64,000 nt of DNA from a virus. Under the pieces are notes generated by a model. That model had not been told where the DNA came from. It saw nothing but the letters and a program-made list of their open reading frames with translations, and did no database searches. Made by a program: the position numbers and the translations under genes. Each line of letters opens with the position of its first letter. Position 1 is the stretch's first letter. Of the stretch, positions 62,267-64,000 are shown one piece after another. Location: positions 1-64,000 of IMG/VR virus record IMGVR_UViG_3300028030_000009; one strand, written 5' to 3'.

Positions 62267-62640
62267 ATCTTATTCACCATTGCGCACTTTGTAAGAGTAG
62301 CAGTAACAAGTGCATCGACGAGCCGCTGGATGTTTCTAGTAGCATCCTTGCCTATTTTGACAACCATACTTTTTGAGTCGTCTGACAAGATTACGTTTGC
62401 TCCCTCGACGATTGATACGTTTGCCTTTGCTTTCTCAAGCTCCACATCTCCACCCCTGGACGATGCAATTAGTGTTGATATTGTCATGATGTCATTCTGG
62501 CTCAAATAGAACTTTACGCCATCATACTCAAGCAGGTACGCATCAAGAGCCTGTGCCGCCTTTACAGATATGATTCCTGTAATAACAAGATGCTTTCCAT
62601 TTGATGCAGGAATCCTTATTGAGGGACCTTTTATTGCCAT
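62263..62640 (-). CDS. Unknown 125-aa protein
   Basis: MAIKGPSIRIPASNGKHLVI; alpha/beta, with VNALVTATLTK-type helical end. Overlaps the helicase start by 4 nt and the next stop by 1. GGAGG site. Between initiator and helicase, so a loader or accessory role is possible; no family recognised. Confidence 0.73.
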   Translation of the reverse strand: MAIKGPSIRIPASNGKHLVITGIISVKAAQALDAYLLEYDGVKFYLSQNDIMTISTLIASSRGGDVELEKAKANVSIVEGANVILSDDSKSMVVKIGKDATRNIQRLVDALVTATLTKCAMVNKI

Positions 62641-62969
62641 TATGCTTCCTCCTTTCCGCAGTTAACAAAAACTTTCTCGATTGAAGCCCACGTTCCACTG
62701 TCAAACTCAACGAATGTGGTGCAGTCAACACTGCTTGGTCTTAGGATTATATCAGCAATCTCTTTCTCTGCTGTACTCCTAACAACCTCGTCTTCATCAG
62801 AGAAAAATTTACACCTTTCTCCATCAATGTATACATGCCCTATAGTGACGCTTTCCTCGTTCTCAATGGCGTGCTCGATGATTTCGCTAGCAGCATCGCG
62901 TGCCGAGTCTTTTACAATGTGGCTATGTATCCCGTTTCTATAGGAAAAGAACATTGACACCTTTTTCAT
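62640..62969 (-). CDS. Unknown 109-aa protein of replication operon
   Basis: Start at ATG 62969, because it overlaps the initiator stop as ATGA and has AAAGG 5 nt upstream; an earlier in-frame ATG at 63008 is possible. MKKVSMFFSYRNGIHSHIVK, then ESVTIGHVYIDGERCKFFSD. Alpha/beta. No family recognised. Confidence 0.7.
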   Translation of the reverse strand: MKKVSMFFSYRNGIHSHIVKDSARDAASEIIEHAIENEESVTIGHVYIDGERCKFFSDEDEVVRSTAEKEIADIILRPSSVDCTTFVEFDSGTWASIEKVFVNCGKEEA

Positions 62970-63991
62970 ATAAGCCTTTCTGTTCTTGCCTTGATTAGCA
63001 TTTGCCATACTATCTTTGCCTCCTTTCCGTCTATCTTGTTTCCTCTCTCGTAATCATACAGTAGCGGTGGCTCTCCATGTAGACATAGAGACACGACCTC
63101 GCCAGTGTTTTTTCTTTTGTACCTAAAGAATGGTTGGTCTTTTCCATACTTGTGCAACAGAAAGTCAACCATTTCGCTTCTTGTAGGCTCCTCAGAACGC
63201 TTCATCTCCTCCCATAGCCTTGGGAAATGTTGCCGCAGCTTTTTGCCGCTTTGTATGTTTGGCCTCCAGAACATCCCTGCTGGGTTTGTAAAAATCCACT
63301 CAAGGATTCTGTTTACGTCATCTGGAGATACGCCGTCAATTCTGATTAGTCGCTCTATTTCTACAACCCATTTTAAAAATGATGCCTCTGATGGTTTTCT
63401 GTGTCTTTCTAGACTTGTCTCTATATACTCTCTCAGCTTTTCAGCTAATGCAAGAGCATCTTTATATTTTTCATCAGAGTACACCTTTTCTTTTAGACTT
63501 CCTCTTTCCTCCTCTCCTGCTTGCGTTGGCCCAGAAGGGTCAACACTATTTGTACTTTTATTATATATATTACTTTTATGTGTGCCGTTAGGCGATATCG
63601 CCTTTTGGCACATCGGGTCTGAACCCGTTTGCTCGTTTTGGCACATCGGGTCTTCGCAAGTGTCATCAGGAAACTGCAGGCTCAAGCTATCCCGTAGATG
63701 ATACTCATACCAAAGATTCTGCTGTTCTGCGGTTCTTTGGAGTTTCACCTTTTTAACATACCCTGCCTCAATCAACTCATCAAGTGCAGAGTTTACAGAT
63801 TTTTTACCTCCTTTTGTTCCTTTAACGAGACCTTCGATTGTTATGTATCCGTTATCTATATTAGATAGCATCCAGATACGCAAAAACAATCCGCGAGCCT
63901 TGTCAGTGATTGAGTTGTCCCTGATGATGTCGTTGTGAACCATTGTGAAGTTTGCCGTATAAGGCGACTTCACAAACCTAACCTGTGCCAT
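62966..63991 (-). CDS. Winged-helix replication initiator/helicase-loader type protein
   Basis: 341 aa. N-terminal winged helix typical of phage initiator proteins: MVHNDIIRDNSITDKARGLF, then NGYITIEGLVKG and a helix ALDELIEAGYVKKVKLQ. After a Cys/Ser-rich linker, residues about 200-300 (FLKWVVEIERLIRIDGVSPD, then FWRPNIQSGKKLRQHF) match the replication-protein C-terminal domain of Firmicutes phages. It would bind the origin and bring the DnaB-like helicase. First gene of the operon visible here; GGGGAAATA site at the right edge. Confidence 0.85.
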   Translation of the reverse strand: MAQVRFVKSPYTANFTMVHNDIIRDNSITDKARGLFLRIWMLSNIDNGYITIEGLVKGTKGGKKSVNSALDELIEAGYVKKVKLQRTAEQQNLWYEYHLRDSLSLQFPDDTCEDPMCQNEQTGSDPMCQKAISPNGTHKSNIYNKSTNSVDPSGPTQAGEEERGSLKEKVYSDEKYKDALALAEKLREYIETSLERHRKPSEASFLKWVVEIERLIRIDGVSPDDVNRILEWIFTNPAGMFWRPNIQSGKKLRQHFPRLWEEMKRSEEPTRSEMVDFLLHKYGKDQPFFRYKRKNTGEVVSLCLHGEPPLLYDYERGNKIDGKEAKIVWQMLIKARTERLI

Positions 63992-64000
63992 TATTTCCCC

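Noticed and set aside
1-64000. tRNA genes
   Set aside because: No cloverleaf with a plausible TYC arm and acceptor was noticed when reading. This cannot be excluded without a tRNA scan.

Overview
This window is part of the genome of a tailed double-stranded DNA phage (Caudoviricetes) or a closely related provirus. The evidence is a portal protein, tail/fibre-like proteins and a gene for almost every stretch of DNA, together with a phage-type nucleotide metabolism set (ribonucleotide reductase NrdA/NrdB, ThyX, all-alpha dUTPase), a DnaG-type primase, a DnaB-type helicase, an SSB and a dense array of small unknown genes. I see no terminase, major capsid protein, tape measure, DNA polymerase, integrase or tRNA gene, so the window is only part of a larger genome. 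The left edge cuts a gene. The standard genetic code works throughout, and ribosome sites are AAGGA/GGAGG-like. The host cannot be named. An SSB tail ending in EEIPF and promoters made of an extended -10 box without a clear -35 are weak hints towards a Gram-negative (possibly Campylobacterota) host, while the replication initiator resembles those of Firmicutes phages.

Layout. (A) 1-13.7 kb, minus strand: virion module. From the upstream end it holds two small/basic proteins, an 808-aa structural protein, a 278-aa protein, the portal (with an inserted zinc ribbon), a protein ending in a 180-residue Ser/Gly/Ala tract, a Stealth-like glycosyl/phosphoglycosyl transferase, an HExxH protein, and four tail/fibre-like proteins that share an N-terminal KH motif, with a VRR-NUC nuclease among them. 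(B) 13.7-20.7 kb: a divergent promoter region, then plus-strand genes, most of unknown function. This island holds a 900-bp gene-free stretch (15.88-16.79 kb) with a candidate structured RNA of about 200 nt behind its own promoter, followed by a regularly spaced array of 17-bp palindromes (about 36-bp period) leading into the next gene. (C) 20.7-55.9 kb, minus strand: a long early-type region of small, often overlapping genes. Recognisable members are SSB, an HNH-like nuclease, a DnaQ-like exonuclease, an Api92-like protein, GNAT, dUTPase, a DNA cytosine-5 methyltransferase, ThyX and DnaG. Many others are zinc-ribbon or DpnD/PcfM-like small proteins. (D) 56-64 kb, minus strand: NrdB, NrdA, a DnaB-like helicase and a winged-helix replication initiator.

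Three isolated plus-strand genes (29.9, 35.8 and 60.0 kb) interrupt the minus-strand region. Each sits directly behind a TGnTATAAT promoter, so they are probably controlled separately from the surrounding operons.

How the genes fit together: initiator, helicase, primase, SSB and the HU-like protein supply replication functions. RNR, ThyX and dUTPase supply dTTP while keeping dUTP low. The methyltransferase probably protects or marks the DNA. The structural module builds the particle, and the neighbouring transferase may modify the Ser-rich virion protein.
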